From Sinorhizobium glycinis (GTDB lineage: Bacteria > Pseudomonadota > Alphaproteobacteria > Rhizobiales > Rhizobiaceae), in assembly GCF_001651865.1 (NCBI RefSeq), contig NZ_LPUX01000053.1, positions 620,001 to 684,000 of the forward strand: a DNA stretch of 64,000 bases. The letters run 5' to 3'. The position numbers and the translations under genes are program-made. The notes under the pieces are model-generated. The model was not told the origin of the DNA. It searched no databases and saw nothing but the letters and a program-made list of their open reading frames with translations. Positions 35,292 to 44,368 of the stretch are shown here, piece by piece; the stretch's first letter is position 1; every line of letters begins with the position of its first letter.

Positions 35292-35786
35292 TTAACGGCG
35301 AGACCAGTATTCTTCGTGGAGTTTCGCGGCCTCGCCCGCCAACATGGGGCCGACGACTTCCGTTGGGCGCTGACCGGCGGCGAACACGATGTGGCAGGGG
35401 AGATCAAGCGTCGGATTTTCCTGGTTATCGCCTATCTGTTGTTTCATCTCTCTCTCGGACAGGCCAAACACGACGCGCCCTATGCCTGCCCAATAGATCG
35501 CGCCTGAGCACATGGCGCATGGCTCCGCGGATGTGTACATCGTGCATCCGGCAAGAAAGTCCAAATCATAGGCTTTGCCTGCGCGCGTGGCGAGAAGCCG
35601 CTCCGCGTGGGCGGTGCGGTCGCCACCTTCCGAACTGTAGCCATTGCACTGTTCCAGTAAAACATTGCCATCATGGTCGGCGAGAATTGAACCAAATGGG
35701 TGATCCCCGCGTTCGCGCGAACGCCGCGCCACATCGAAGGCCTTCCGCAAAAGTGACTCATCATAGGGCCGTTTGGTGCTTGCCAT
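35292..35786 (-). CDS. Cytidine/deoxycytidylate-family nucleoside (guanine) deaminase
   Basis: A 164-residue zinc deaminase. The metal site is the HAE at 60-62 and PCAMC at 89-93; HAE supplies one ligand plus the proton-shuttling glutamate. The lineage (DHPFGSILADHDG, MYTSAEPCAMC) resembles guanine deaminase and related free-base or nucleoside deaminases rather than the tRNA enzyme TadA, which is elsewhere in this window. The ATG at 35786 follows CAGGAG. It is isolated from other purine genes, so the substrate is open. Confidence 0.85.
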   Translation of the reverse strand: MASTKRPYDESLLRKAFDVARRSRERGDHPFGSILADHDGNVLLEQCNGYSSEGGDRTAHAERLLATRAGKAYDLDFLAGCTMYTSAEPCAMCSGAIYWAGIGRVVFGLSEREMKQQIGDNQENPTLDLPCHIVFAAGQRPTEVVGPMLAGEAAKLHEEYWSRR

Positions 35787-36250
35787 TTGTGAGCTCCTGA
35801 GAATTATCGCAGTTCATTCACCATCAAATTTTCCCAGTAACGGAGCGGGTAATTCGTGTTCTCCGCCAAGTAGAAGGTCGCCAGTGCCGATTACCGGACA
35901 TTCCCCGATGGACAGGTATCGAAAAATCAATTTCGATTCTTTTTGACTTTGTCGGGAAAGCCGGTCCCCGCCACTACACGAACTGCCGCGAAGACCCTCT
36001 TTGTGAGACAAGGCTCCAGCTCTCATGCAGTCATCTCTGGAATCAGAATAGCCGAGCCGCGCAATTCGGCAACGGGATTAAGTTGCGGTCGGGACTGCGC
36101 GATGCAAGTCGTTATGACAAGCTCGCGGCAAACTACCTTGCCTTCACCAAGCTGGCGTCGATCCGCATTTGGCAGCGCGCTTACGCCCCAGCGACCGAAG
36201 GCTCGCCGGAGCCCCCTTTCCCTCCTTCGCCGAATCTTGGAAAATGGGCC
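35787..36250. other. 464-bp gene-free stretch upstream of mutL
   Basis: Between the divergent deaminase and mutL genes. It holds an AT-rich terminator-like hairpin at 35918-35945 (plus strand) without an obvious gene ending there. A minus-strand frame of 70 codons (35814-36026) ends in [17 protein letters not shown] and might be the relic of a gene tail; I could not place it in a family. Confidence 0.5.
35918..35945 (+). terminator. Orphan terminator-like hairpin
   Basis: ATCGAAA (35918-35924) and TTTCGAT (35931-35937), then TCTTTTTGA. It is oriented for a plus-strand transcript, yet no plus-strand gene lies upstream for more than 4 kb, which makes a small RNA in about 35800-35945 possible. 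Confidence 0.45.
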
Positions 36251-38068
36251 ATGGCCATCAAGCAACTCTCGGAAACGCTCATCAACCAGATCGCCGCCGG
36301 TGAAGTCATCGAGCGGCCCGCCAGCGCCGCCAAGGAACTGATCGAGAATGCGCTCGATGCGGGCGCGACGAGGATCGAGGTCGCCACGGCCGGGGGCGGC
36401 AAGACGCTGCTCAGGGTGACCGACAACGGCAGCGGGATGTCGCCCGCCGATCTCGAACTGGCGATCCGCCGGCATTGCACGTCCAAGATCGACATCGCGC
36501 TCACGGACATCCGCACGCTCGGCTTTCGCGGCGAGGCCTTGCCCTCGATCGGATCGGTGGCGCGCCTGTCGATCACTACCCGGACCGCGGGCGCCGGCGA
36601 GGGGGCGGCGATTTCGGTGACGGGAGGCAGGACCGAGCCGGTCCGTCCCTCGCCCGCCAATGTCGGGACCGTCGTCGAGGTACGCGACCTTTTCTTCGCC
36701 ACGCCGGCGCGGCTCAAATTCATGAAGTCGGAGAAAGCGGAAGCCGCGGCGATTTCCGAAGTGGTCCGCCGCATGGCGATCGCGTTTCCGAAGGTGCGTT
36801 TCGTGCTGTCCGGTTCGGATCGCTCGACGCTCGACTTTCCGGCGACCGGCGACGATCGGCTGGCGCGCATGGCGCAGGTGCTCGGCAAGGACTTCCGCGA
36901 CAATGCCATCGAGATAGATGCGGAGCGCGAAGAGGCGAGGCTGACGGGATTTGCCGGCGTGCCGACCTTCAACCGCGGCAACTCGCTGCAGCAATATGCC
37001 TTCGTCAACGGCCGGCCGGTGCAGGACAAGCTCATCCTCTCCGCCATCCGGGCCGCCTATGCCGAAACCATTCCGCAGGGGCGTTATCCGGTCGCCGTGC
37101 TTTCGATCACGCTCGACCCTGCCCTCGTCGACGTCAATGTGCATCCGGCCAAATCGGACGTGCGCTTCCGCGATCCCGGATTGGTCCGCGGGCTTATCAT
37201 CGGCGCGATCCGCGAGGCTTTGACGCGCGGCGGCGACCGGGCGGCGACGACCGGCGCCCAGGGGATCATGCGCGCCTTCCGCACGGAAGCGTACCGGGCA
37301 GAACAGCCGAGGGCGCAGGCGCCCTGGACGGCGGCCGCCTCGCCCTACCGGCCGATGGGGTTCGACGAGCCCGCCCGCGGCTTTGCCGAGGCACCGCAAG
37401 CGGCATTCGCGGAATTTGCACAGCCATCGGCGCGTGACACCGCACCGGCCGCCGAGACGACGGCCCGTGACGGCACGGGCGAGCCCACCTTCCCGCTCGG
37501 TGCGGCACGCGCGCAGCTCCACGAGAACTATATCGTCGCACAGACCGGCGACGGCCTCGTGATCGTCGACCAGCATGCCGCGCATGAACGACTGGTCTTC
37601 GAAGCAATGCGGACGGCGTTGCATTCACGGCCGGTGCCGGCGCAGGCGCTGCTCATCCCGGAGATCGTCGATCTTGCCGAGGACGACTGCGACCGGCTGA
37701 TGGTTCATGCGGAGGAGTTCCTGCGGCTCGGGCTTGCCATCGAGCGCTTCGGGCCGGGCGCGATCGCAGTGCGCGAGACGCCCGCGATGCTCGGCGAGAT
37801 GGATGCTTCAGGGCTTGTGCGGCAGCTCGCCGACGAACTTGCCGAATGGGACACGGCCAACGGGCTTACCGGGCGGCTCGAATATCTCGCCGCGACGATG
37901 GCGTGCCACGGCTCCGTCCGCTCCGGTCGGCGGATGCGGCCGGAGGAGATGAACGCGCTGCTCCGCCAGATGGAAGCGACGCCCGGATCAGGGCAGTGCA
38001 ATCACGGCCGACCGACCTACATAGAGCTCAAGCTCGCCGATATCGAAAGGCTCTTTGGCCGGAGTTGA
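36251..38068 (+). CDS. mutL: DNA mismatch repair protein MutL (endonuclease type)
   Basis: Couples mismatch recognition by MutS to strand removal. The 605-residue protein has the GHKL ATPase N-terminus ([38 protein letters not shown]) and a C-terminal domain with the metal-binding endonuclease motif [12 protein letters not shown] from residue 440 plus [12 protein letters not shown] and QCNHGRPT. This fits organisms lacking MutH, where MutL itself nicks DNA. A Pro/Ala-rich linker joins the halves. The ATG at 36251 gives the conserved [19 protein letters not shown]; upstream in-frame starts are not conserved. Confidence 0.97.
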   Translation: MAIKQLSETLINQIAAGEVIERPASAAKELIENALDAGATRIEVATAGGGKTLLRVTDNGSGMSPADLELAIRRHCTSKIDIALTDIRTLGFRGEALPSIGSVARLSITTRTAGAGEGAAISVTGGRTEPVRPSPANVGTVVEVRDLFFATPARLKFMKSEKAEAAAISEVVRRMAIAFPKVRFVLSGSDRSTLDFPATGDDRLARMAQVLGKDFRDNAIEIDAEREEARLTGFAGVPTFNRGNSLQQYAFVNGRPVQDKLILSAIRAAYAETIPQGRYPVAVLSITLDPALVDVNVHPAKSDVRFRDPGLVRGLIIGAIREALTRGGDRAATTGAQGIMRAFRTEAYRAEQPRAQAPWTAAASPYRPMGFDEPARGFAEAPQAAFAEFAQPSARDTAPAAETTARDGTGEPTFPLGAARAQLHENYIVAQTGDGLVIVDQHAAHERLVFEAMRTALHSRPVPAQALLIPEIVDLAEDDCDRLMVHAEEFLRLGLAIERFGPGAIAVRETPAMLGEMDASGLVRQLADELAEWDTANGLTGRLEYLAATMACHGSVRSGRRMRPEEMNALLRQMEATPGSGQCNHGRPTYIELKLADIERLFGRS

Positions 38069-38205
38069 AGACCGGGCGCGTCGGGACGCGAAGCCGAGAC
38101 TTCGCGGGTCGCGGCCACGATGGCGCCGGATTTGGAATTCCACTGGTCTTTTCGCGTCAGGCGGGATAGATCGGGTAACGAGCAGTGACAAGGCAAGCAC
38201 GCAAC

Positions 38206-38439
38206 ATGATGAACCGTTTTGACGGAAATTCCTCTCGCGAAGCGAAAGTCCGTTATCTCGACGGGGACTTTCAGATCGTTCTGGCCGGCTCGCATGTCGT
38301 CTGCGCAATGACCGGCAAGGCCATTCCGGTGGATGAGCTTCGCTATTGGAGCGTCGTGCGGCAGGAGCCCTATATCGACGCGGCCGCCTCGCTCGAAGCG
38401 GAACGGCGGGCCGGGGCGCTGCCGATGCAGCAGCCCTGA
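38206..38439 (+). CDS. DUF2093 small protein
   Basis: A protein of about 77 residues containing VRYLDGDFQIVLAGSHVVCA and AIPVDELRYWSVVRQEPY, the DUF2093 pattern found next to mutL/lpxK in many Rhizobiales. Function unknown. Candidate starts are the tandem ATGs at 38206 and 38209 after AAGGC; the frame also opens at 38185. It ends 9 bp from the stop of the convergent lpxK. Confidence 0.82.
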   Translation: MMNRFDGNSSREAKVRYLDGDFQIVLAGSHVVCAMTGKAIPVDELRYWSVVRQEPYIDAAASLEAERRAGALPMQQP

Positions 38440-38448
38440 CGGGCTACT

Positions 38449-39489
38449 TCACACCTTCCCGCTCGCACGCAATTTGCGCGCCCGCGCGGCGGCAAGCGTC
38501 GCCTCGATGATCTTGGCGGGCGCCAGGGGATCATCGAAACGCACTTCGATCTCGATGACCCTGCTCCTGGCGGCCAGTTCCGCGGCCCGCCCATGGCCGG
38601 GCTCAAGGCGGACCATGTCCTTGGCCGTGGTTACCAGGGTATAGCCCTGGCTTGCGGCGCGATCGATGAGATCGGCAATCTCGTCCTCTGAAAAATGGTG
38701 ATGATCCGGAAAGCTCCGCGTCTCCTCGACTATCGCCCCCGCCTCGCGGACCGTGCGATAGAACTTCTCCGGATCGGCGATGCCGGCCCAGGCCAGAACC
38801 TTGACGCCGGACAGCGATCCGTCATCGAGCCGCACCGTATCCGCGACGTGGACGGCCTTGCCGGCGCGTGCGGCGCGCCGGATGAGGCGATCGGCAGCCG
38901 GCCCGTGACCTATCTTCAAAAGTGCAGTGGCGTGCCGAAGCTGGTCGGCGATTGGCGCCCGGACCGGGCCGGACGGCACCAGGTGACCGTTGCCGACGCC
39001 GCGGACGGAGTCGATCACCAGCAGCGCGAAATCGAAGGTGAGGCGGGCGCTCTGGAAGCCATCGTCCATGATGATGATGTCGGCGCCTTCGGCCGCGAGC
39101 CGCCGGGCGCCGTCGACGCGACGCCGGCAAACGACCGTCAGGCCCTCGCGCGCCAGCAGCAGCGGCTCGTCGCCGACGTCCCGGGCCCGGTGATGGCCGG
39201 GATCGACGATCGTCGTGACGTCCAGCGAGCCGCCATAGCCGCGGCTGAGGAAGCCTGGCTTCAGCCCCCGCGCCTTTGCGGCCTGCGCCAGCGCGATGGC
39301 GGTCGGCGTCTTGCCCGCCCCGCCGACGGTGAAGTTGCCGACGCAGATCAGCGGCACGGGCGGCATCGCGCGGCGGGCCCGGTCCATCCGGATTGCGGCG
39401 ATGCGGCCGTAGACCCAGGAGAAGGGCCACAGCGCATAGGCGCGCCAATCGGCTTTTGTCCACCAGAACGGAGGCGCTTCGGAAACCAT
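38449..39489 (-). CDS. lpxK: Tetraacyldisaccharide 4'-kinase
   Basis: Adds the 4'-phosphate to the lipid A precursor at the inner membrane. The 346-residue protein has an N-terminal hydrophobic anchor region, the P-loop [17 protein letters not shown], and the conserved [10 protein letters not shown] with [20 protein letters not shown]. It is the last gene of a minus-strand envelope cluster (pmbA/tldD, cysQ-like, DUF4170, waaA, HAD). The ATG at 39489 follows GGAGG at a rather long distance; a frame to 39579 lacks a better site. Confidence 0.95.
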   Translation of the reverse strand: MVSEAPPFWWTKADWRAYALWPFSWVYGRIAAIRMDRARRAMPPVPLICVGNFTVGGAGKTPTAIALAQAAKARGLKPGFLSRGYGGSLDVTTIVDPGHHRARDVGDEPLLLAREGLTVVCRRRVDGARRLAAEGADIIIMDDGFQSARLTFDFALLVIDSVRGVGNGHLVPSGPVRAPIADQLRHATALLKIGHGPAADRLIRRAARAGKAVHVADTVRLDDGSLSGVKVLAWAGIADPEKFYRTVREAGAIVEETRSFPDHHHFSEDEIADLIDRAASQGYTLVTTAKDMVRLEPGHGRAAELAARSRVIEIEVRFDDPLAPAKIIEATLAAARARKLRASGKV

Positions 39490-39613
39490 TTGACTGTGCT
39501 GCCTCCGCGGCTTGCTGCTCCATGCGCCCGCGAGGCGCTCCTGACCGTGCTCTTGCCGGCCGCCGGCCGGCGACGCCACAAGAGACTTCAGAATGCGAAA
39601 AAAGGCAAGCGGG

Positions 39614-40327
39614 TCAACGGAGTCGGAGGACTGCTTCGAGTTCGGTGATATCCGCGAGGCAATGATCGGAAGCCTCCGCCAGCGACTGGCGCGAGCCGGT
39701 GCCGGTCAGCACCGCGACGGTCAGGCCCACACCGGCGGCGCGGCCCATATGCATGTCGTGATTGTTGTCCCCGACCACCGCCACCTGCTCAGGCGCAAGC
39801 CCCGTCGCCGTACAGAAGCCGAGTACCATGCCCGGCTCCGGCTTGACGCCGTAGCCGCTGTCGTAGCCCGCGACGTAGTGCAGATAGTTCTCGAAGCCGA
39901 AGCGCTTTGCGGTTTCCCGGATGGAGCGCTCGTTGTCGCTCGATGCGACGCCAAGGCGATAGCCCTTCGCATGCAGCGCGGCGAAAAACGTGCCGAGATC
40001 GGTCACCGGCACCGCATAGTCGGCGGACTGCGCGAACAGGCCGTCGAACAGCGTGGTCAGTTCCTTAACCGTGAACGGCGCACCGGCATTGACCATGCCC
40101 GTCGCAATCTCCACGGTATTGCCGGCGGCGAGCAGGCTGTCCGGCGCGACGTAGCCCGTATCCGGGTCCATCCCGCCTGCCTGAAGCAGAACTCTAGCGA
40201 GAGTTTCGTCGCCCTTGGCGGCGATGCGCGCCAGTTCGTAGTTCACCGGAACCCAGCTCTTCACGTAGTCGAGAAGCGTCCCGTCCTTGTCGAACAATAT
40301 GCCGGCGATGCCGTTGCCCGCAGCCAT
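39614..40327 (-). CDS. HAD-family phosphatase (Gph-like) between waaA and lpxK
   Basis: A 237-residue haloacid dehalogenase-type phosphatase. Motif I is [10 protein letters not shown], motif [13 protein letters not shown], motif III the Lys in GVKPEP, and motif [13 protein letters not shown]; the cap is helical as in phosphoglycolate phosphatase. Its position between waaA and lpxK suggests a job in envelope precursor metabolism, but it does not resemble KdsC (Kdo-8-phosphate phosphatase), which is smaller. Substrate unknown. It starts 18 bp after waaA. Confidence 0.87.
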   Translation of the reverse strand: MAAGNGIAGILFDKDGTLLDYVKSWVPVNYELARIAAKGDETLARVLLQAGGMDPDTGYVAPDSLLAAGNTVEIATGMVNAGAPFTVKELTTLFDGLFAQSADYAVPVTDLGTFFAALHAKGYRLGVASSDNERSIRETAKRFGFENYLHYVAGYDSGYGVKPEPGMVLGFCTATGLAPEQVAVVGDNNHDMHMGRAAGVGLTVAVLTGTGSRQSLAEASDHCLADITELEAVLRLR

Positions 40328-40345
40328 GGTCCCATCCGAATGTTG

Positions 40346-41659
40346 TCAGTTCTCTCCACGCGGCTCCAGCCGCGCCTTCACCACCAGCGGATTGATATAG
40401 GGTTCGAGCCCCTTCATCGTCGCCGTCAGTGCGCCTCGCATCTGTTGCACGGTTTCAAGCCCCGCGTCGATCATCGACCGGCGCATGTCGTCGTTGCCGA
40501 GCAGGTAGTTGACGCCCTTCGCCAGCATTTCGACATCGCGGACGATCTTGGCGCTGCCGTTCTTGGCGAGCATCTGATAGGTCTCGCGGAAGTTCTGGAC
40601 GTTGCCGCCCGAAAGCACCGCGCAGCCGAGCATCGCCGGCTCCAGCGGGTTCTGTCCGCCTTCAGCGAAGAGCGAACGGCCGACGAAGGCGACCTCGGTC
40701 AGCCGCAGATAGAGGCCCATTTCGCCGATCGTGTCGCCGAGAAAAATATCGACGTCCGGCGTCAAGCGATCGCCGCGCGTCCGGCGCGCAACCTTGAGCC
40801 CCTTGGCGGACAATGCGGCTTCAACGGCATCGCCGCGCTCGGGATGACGCGGAACGACGATCGTCAAGAGGCCGTTGCGCCCCTTCAGGGCGTGGTGAAC
40901 CACCCCCGCCGCCTCTTCCTCGCCCTCGAAGGTGGAGATCGCGGCCCAGGTCTTGCGCGAACCGATCTGCTGAGAATATTCGCGCAGTGCCTGCGGATCG
41001 TGCGGCGGCGCGTCGGTATCGACCTTCAGATTGCCGGACACCATCACCGGCAGCGCGCCGAGCGTGCGGAAACGTTCCGCATCAATATCGGACTGAGCGA
41101 TGACGAGCGCGAGGTTCTCGAAGAGGGCATCGGCGAGCGCCGGCCGCTTTTTCCAACGGGCGAATGTCCGGTCCGAAAGGCGCCCGTTGACCAGAACCTG
41201 CGGAATGTGGCGCCGGCCCAGTTCGACGATCGTCATCGGCCAGATTTCAGATTCCGCGATGATCGCCAGATCCGGTTGCCAGTATTCTAGGAAGCGGCTT
41301 ACAGCCGGCTTGAAATCGAGCGGCACATATTGATGGATGACGGCTTCGCCCAGACGTTCGGCGGCAACCCGCGCCGAGGTCGTCGTCCCGGTCGTCAGCA
41401 CCACGGCGATGCCGCGGCGGCGGATTTCCTTGATCAGCGGGGTCACCGCTACCGTTTCGCCGACGCTGGCGGCGTGAAACCACACGAGCGGCCCCGGTGG
41501 GCGCGGTACGCTCGCATGGCCGTAGCGCTCGCGGCGCCGCGCCGGATCCTCCTTGCCCTTCGCCGCCCGCAGGGCCAGGTAGGATCCGACAAAGGGGTAG
41601 ATCGCCGTGCCGAGCCAGCGGTAGGTGGAAAGCGCAAGCCGTGCGCGCAGGCTGCTCAT
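40346..41659 (-). CDS. waaA: 3-deoxy-D-manno-octulosonic acid (Kdo) transferase
   Basis: Transfers Kdo from CMP-Kdo to lipid A. The 437-residue GT-B enzyme has an N-terminal membrane-associated helix, WFHAASVGE (containing the catalytic glutamate region), LTTGTTTSARVA, HQYVPLDFKPAVSRFL and SEIWPMTI, and a C-terminal nucleotide-sugar domain with GGQNPLEPAMLGCAVL. The usual gene name alternates between waaA and kdtA. It starts 33 bp after the DUF4170 gene. Confidence 0.96.
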   Translation of the reverse strand: MSSLRARLALSTYRWLGTAIYPFVGSYLALRAAKGKEDPARRRERYGHASVPRPPGPLVWFHAASVGETVAVTPLIKEIRRRGIAVVLTTGTTTSARVAAERLGEAVIHQYVPLDFKPAVSRFLEYWQPDLAIIAESEIWPMTIVELGRRHIPQVLVNGRLSDRTFARWKKRPALADALFENLALVIAQSDIDAERFRTLGALPVMVSGNLKVDTDAPPHDPQALREYSQQIGSRKTWAAISTFEGEEEAAGVVHHALKGRNGLLTIVVPRHPERGDAVEAALSAKGLKVARRTRGDRLTPDVDIFLGDTIGEMGLYLRLTEVAFVGRSLFAEGGQNPLEPAMLGCAVLSGGNVQNFRETYQMLAKNGSAKIVRDVEMLAKGVNYLLGNDDMRRSMIDAGLETVQQMRGALTATMKGLEPYINPLVVKARLEPRGEN

Positions 41660-41692
41660 GAACGCTCGCCCTTACCCGCGCCTACCGAGACT

Positions 41693-41929
41693 TCAATCAT
41701 TTTCCGGATCGAGGAGCCGGTGCATGTGGACAATGAAATAGCGCATATGAGCGTTGTCGACGGTCATCTGCGCCTTGGCTTTCCAGGCAACATGGGCGCT
41801 CTCGTAATCGGGGAAGATGCCGACGATGTCGAGATTGTTGAGGTCGCGGAATTGCACGTCGGTAAGCGTCGTCAACTCGCCGCCGAAGACGAGGTGCAGG
41901 AGCTGCTTCTTCTCGGAGTTCTGAGCCAT
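41693..41929 (-). CDS. DUF4170 small protein
   Basis: A 78-residue protein with LLHLVFGGELTTL and DIVGIFPDYESAHVAWKAKA, the compact DUF4170 pattern that accompanies waaA in Rhizobiales. Function unknown; its constant position suggests a link to lipopolysaccharide synthesis. The ATG at 41929 starts MAQNSEKKQL; the frame stays open to 42169 but that part overlaps the next gene. Confidence 0.85.
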   Translation of the reverse strand: MAQNSEKKQLLHLVFGGELTTLTDVQFRDLNNLDIVGIFPDYESAHVAWKAKAQMTVDNAHMRYFIVHMHRLLDPEND

Positions 41930-41987
41930 TGTGTTCCCATTGTTCTTTGAAACGTCGGCGTTGATTTGCGGCATTCGCACCCAAAGG

Positions 41988-42806
41988 TCAATGGGCGTCG
42001 AACGGCCTGGAGGCTGCCAGCAAGGCCGGCAGTGCCAGCCCCGATCCGGCCCCCAGCACTCCATGGCTGACAATCGGGCGATTGTAGGACAGAGGCAGCC
42101 CGTCAAGCCCGCGGAGTGCTCCGCCTGCCCGCGCCAGGATAAGGTCGGCCGCGGCCAGGTCCCAATCATGCGCGTTCTTCCTGACGATCGTACCGTCGAT
42201 GCGGCCGTCGGCGATCATCGCCAGGCGATAGGCGAGCGACGGCACATGCGGCACGCGCGCCATTCTCTGGCGATAGGGGGCGGCAAGCTTGCCGGCAATG
42301 TCCTCGGCCATCGCCACCTGCAACCTCTCGTCTGGCACGGGGTCACGCACCGCAATCGCCCCGCCGTTCTTTCGCGCCTCTCCGTCACGGGTTGCCTGGA
42401 AGATTTCTCCGAGCGCCGGCGCATAGAGCACGCCCGCCGTCGGCTGGCCGTGGTGAACAACGGCAACGCTGACGCACCAGAGGTCCTTGCCGGAGATGAA
42501 GGCGCGCGTGCCGTCGATCGGATCGACGACGAAGACGGTGTCGCGGGAAAGGCGCGTCGCATCGTCGTCGGTCTCCTCGGAGAGCCAGCCGTAATTGGGC
42601 CGCGCGGCAAGCAGTCTCGTCTTCAGGATGTCGTTTGCGGCGAGATCGGCCTCGCTCACGGGTGAGCGGCCTTCATTCTTCCAGCGAACGTCGACGGTCT
42701 TTCGGAAATATCCGAGCGCCGTATCGCCTGCCGCCACCGCTGCGGCGAGGATGAGCTTGAGATCCTCGTCCCAGTTGGGCGCGGTCTGAAGGACTGCTTC
42801 TGACAT
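41988..42806 (-). CDS. Inositol monophosphatase / 3'(2'),5'-bisphosphate nucleotidase family
   Basis: A 272-residue Li+-sensitive phosphatase of the CysQ/IMPase family. The metal-binding motifs are LSEETDDD, DPIDGTRAF and the C-terminal HDWDLAAADLILARAGG. Whether it prefers 3'-phosphoadenosine 5'-phosphate or inositol phosphates cannot be told from sequence. TGAGGAG precedes the ATG at 42806. It sits between the TldD/PmbA homologue and DUF4170 in the envelope cluster. Confidence 0.88.
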   Translation of the reverse strand: MSEAVLQTAPNWDEDLKLILAAAVAAGDTALGYFRKTVDVRWKNEGRSPVSEADLAANDILKTRLLAARPNYGWLSEETDDDATRLSRDTVFVVDPIDGTRAFISGKDLWCVSVAVVHHGQPTAGVLYAPALGEIFQATRDGEARKNGGAIAVRDPVPDERLQVAMAEDIAGKLAAPYRQRMARVPHVPSLAYRLAMIADGRIDGTIVRKNAHDWDLAAADLILARAGGALRGLDGLPLSYNRPIVSHGVLGAGSGLALPALLAASRPFDAH

Positions 42807-42869
42807 TCGACTCCTCAGGCGCGGGGCGAGCCCACGCGCTTCGATCTGGCGGAACGTACGGCCCCGCGC

Positions 42870-44216
42870 TCAAGTTCCGGCAAGCGTCATGCCTTCGATG
42901 GCAAAGGTCGGCGCGGCGATGCCGAACTTCCGGTCTATGTCGTCGGCAGGCGTCAAGGCCATGAACATATGCTTGAGATTGGAAGCGATCGTCACCTCCG
43001 ACACGGGGAAGGTGATCTCGCCGTTCTCGATCCAGAAGCCGGAGGCGCCGCGGCTATATTCGCCCGTCACCATGTTGACCCCCTGGCCGATGAGCTCGGT
43101 CACGTAGAATCCGGTGCCGACGCCGCGGATCAGATCGTCGCGCGAAATCGTCCCCGGTTCGAGGGCAAGATTGGTCGAGGCTGGATTGACCGTCGGGCCG
43201 CCGCGCACGCCCCGTCCGTTGGTCTCGAGCCCCAGTTCGCGCGCTGCGGACGTCGAGAGGAACCAGTGCTTGAGCACGCCATCCTCGACCATCGACAGCT
43301 TCGAGCCGCTGACTCCCTCGCCATCGAAGGGGCGTGACGAGGGACCGCGCACGATCAGCGGATCGTCCGTGACGGCGATGCCCGGTTTCATGATCTGCTT
43401 GCCCATCATGTCGCGCAGGAAGCTCGTCTTGCGCGCGACCGACGCACCGTTGATGGCACCCGCCAGATGACCGACGAAGCCGCGCGCCATGCGCGGATCG
43501 AAAACGACGGTGACGTTCCTGGCGGTTGCGACCTGGCGCGGATTGAGGCGCGCCACCGCCCGTTCGCCGGCTACGCGTCCGATATCGTCGGCGCTGCGGA
43601 GCTCGTCGAAATAGAGCCGGCTGTCATAATCGTAGTCGCGCTCCATCTTGGTGCCTTCGCCGGCGATCGCGCTGACGGAACGGCCAAACCGGGTCGCCAT
43701 GTAGGAGCCCGAGAACCCGTGCGACGTCACCAGCACGAGCCCGCCCATGCCGGCAGAGGCGCCGGCGCCGCTCGAATTGGTGACGCCAGCGACCGAAAGC
43801 GCCGCCGCCTCGGCCGCGAGCGCCGCTTCGGTCAGCGCCTCGCTCGAAACCTCGCGACTGTCGAAGAGATCGAGATCCGGATAGGATCTCGCCAACTGAT
43901 CGGGATCGGCGAGCGAGGCATAGGGGTCCTCCGGCGAAGCCTTGGCCATAGCGACGGCACGCTCCGCCAGGAGCTTCAGGTCGAAGCCAGGGTTGGCCGA
44001 GACGCTGGCGACGCGCCGGCCCACGAAGACCCGAAGCGAGAAATCGTCGCTTTCGGAGGCCTCGGTCGCCTCGACCTTACCCAGCCGCACCGAAACCGAG
44101 CGGGAGCGACCGCGCACGACGACGGCGTCGGCGGCCTCCGCACCGGCCTGTCGCGCTCGATCCACCAGTTCGGCGGCGCGTTTTTCGAGGATGGCGGAAT
44201 CGATCGTCTCGGACAT
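42870..44216 (-). CDS. TldD/PmbA (TldE)-family metalloprotease subunit
   Basis: A 448-residue protein of the TldD/TldE superfamily, which form a heterodimeric protease acting on unfolded or modified peptides. TldE-like features are SVSVRLGKVEATEASESDDFSLRVFVG, the middle FDGEGVSGSKLSMVEDGVLKHW, and the C-terminal TGEYSRGASGFWIENGEI. I see no HExxxH zinc motif, which places it on the TldE (PmbA) side; the TldD partner must be elsewhere. AAAGG precedes the ATG at 44216. First gene of the waaA-lpxK cluster. Confidence 0.87.
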   Translation of the reverse strand: MSETIDSAILEKRAAELVDRARQAGAEAADAVVVRGRSRSVSVRLGKVEATEASESDDFSLRVFVGRRVASVSANPGFDLKLLAERAVAMAKASPEDPYASLADPDQLARSYPDLDLFDSREVSSEALTEAALAAEAAALSVAGVTNSSGAGASAGMGGLVLVTSHGFSGSYMATRFGRSVSAIAGEGTKMERDYDYDSRLYFDELRSADDIGRVAGERAVARLNPRQVATARNVTVVFDPRMARGFVGHLAGAINGASVARKTSFLRDMMGKQIMKPGIAVTDDPLIVRGPSSRPFDGEGVSGSKLSMVEDGVLKHWFLSTSAARELGLETNGRGVRGGPTVNPASTNLALEPGTISRDDLIRGVGTGFYVTELIGQGVNMVTGEYSRGASGFWIENGEITFPVSEVTIASNLKHMFMALTPADDIDRKFGIAAPTFAIEGMTLAGT

Positions 44217-44368
44217 GACTAGACCTTTCATTCCTGCCCCATTTATTGTGCACTGGAGCATGCATCAAGGGCATCGCGATGATTCCCCTCTCCGCATAGT
44301 ATGACATTCCGTCTCGCCTCCCCTCACCAAGGGGAAGTCGAGAGCCTCCATGATGAAAGCCGCGAGCA

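Noticed and set aside
35814..36026. 70-codon minus-strand frame upstream of mutL as a gene
   Set aside because: No ribosome binding site or recognisable domain; kept only as a possible gene relic in the region note.
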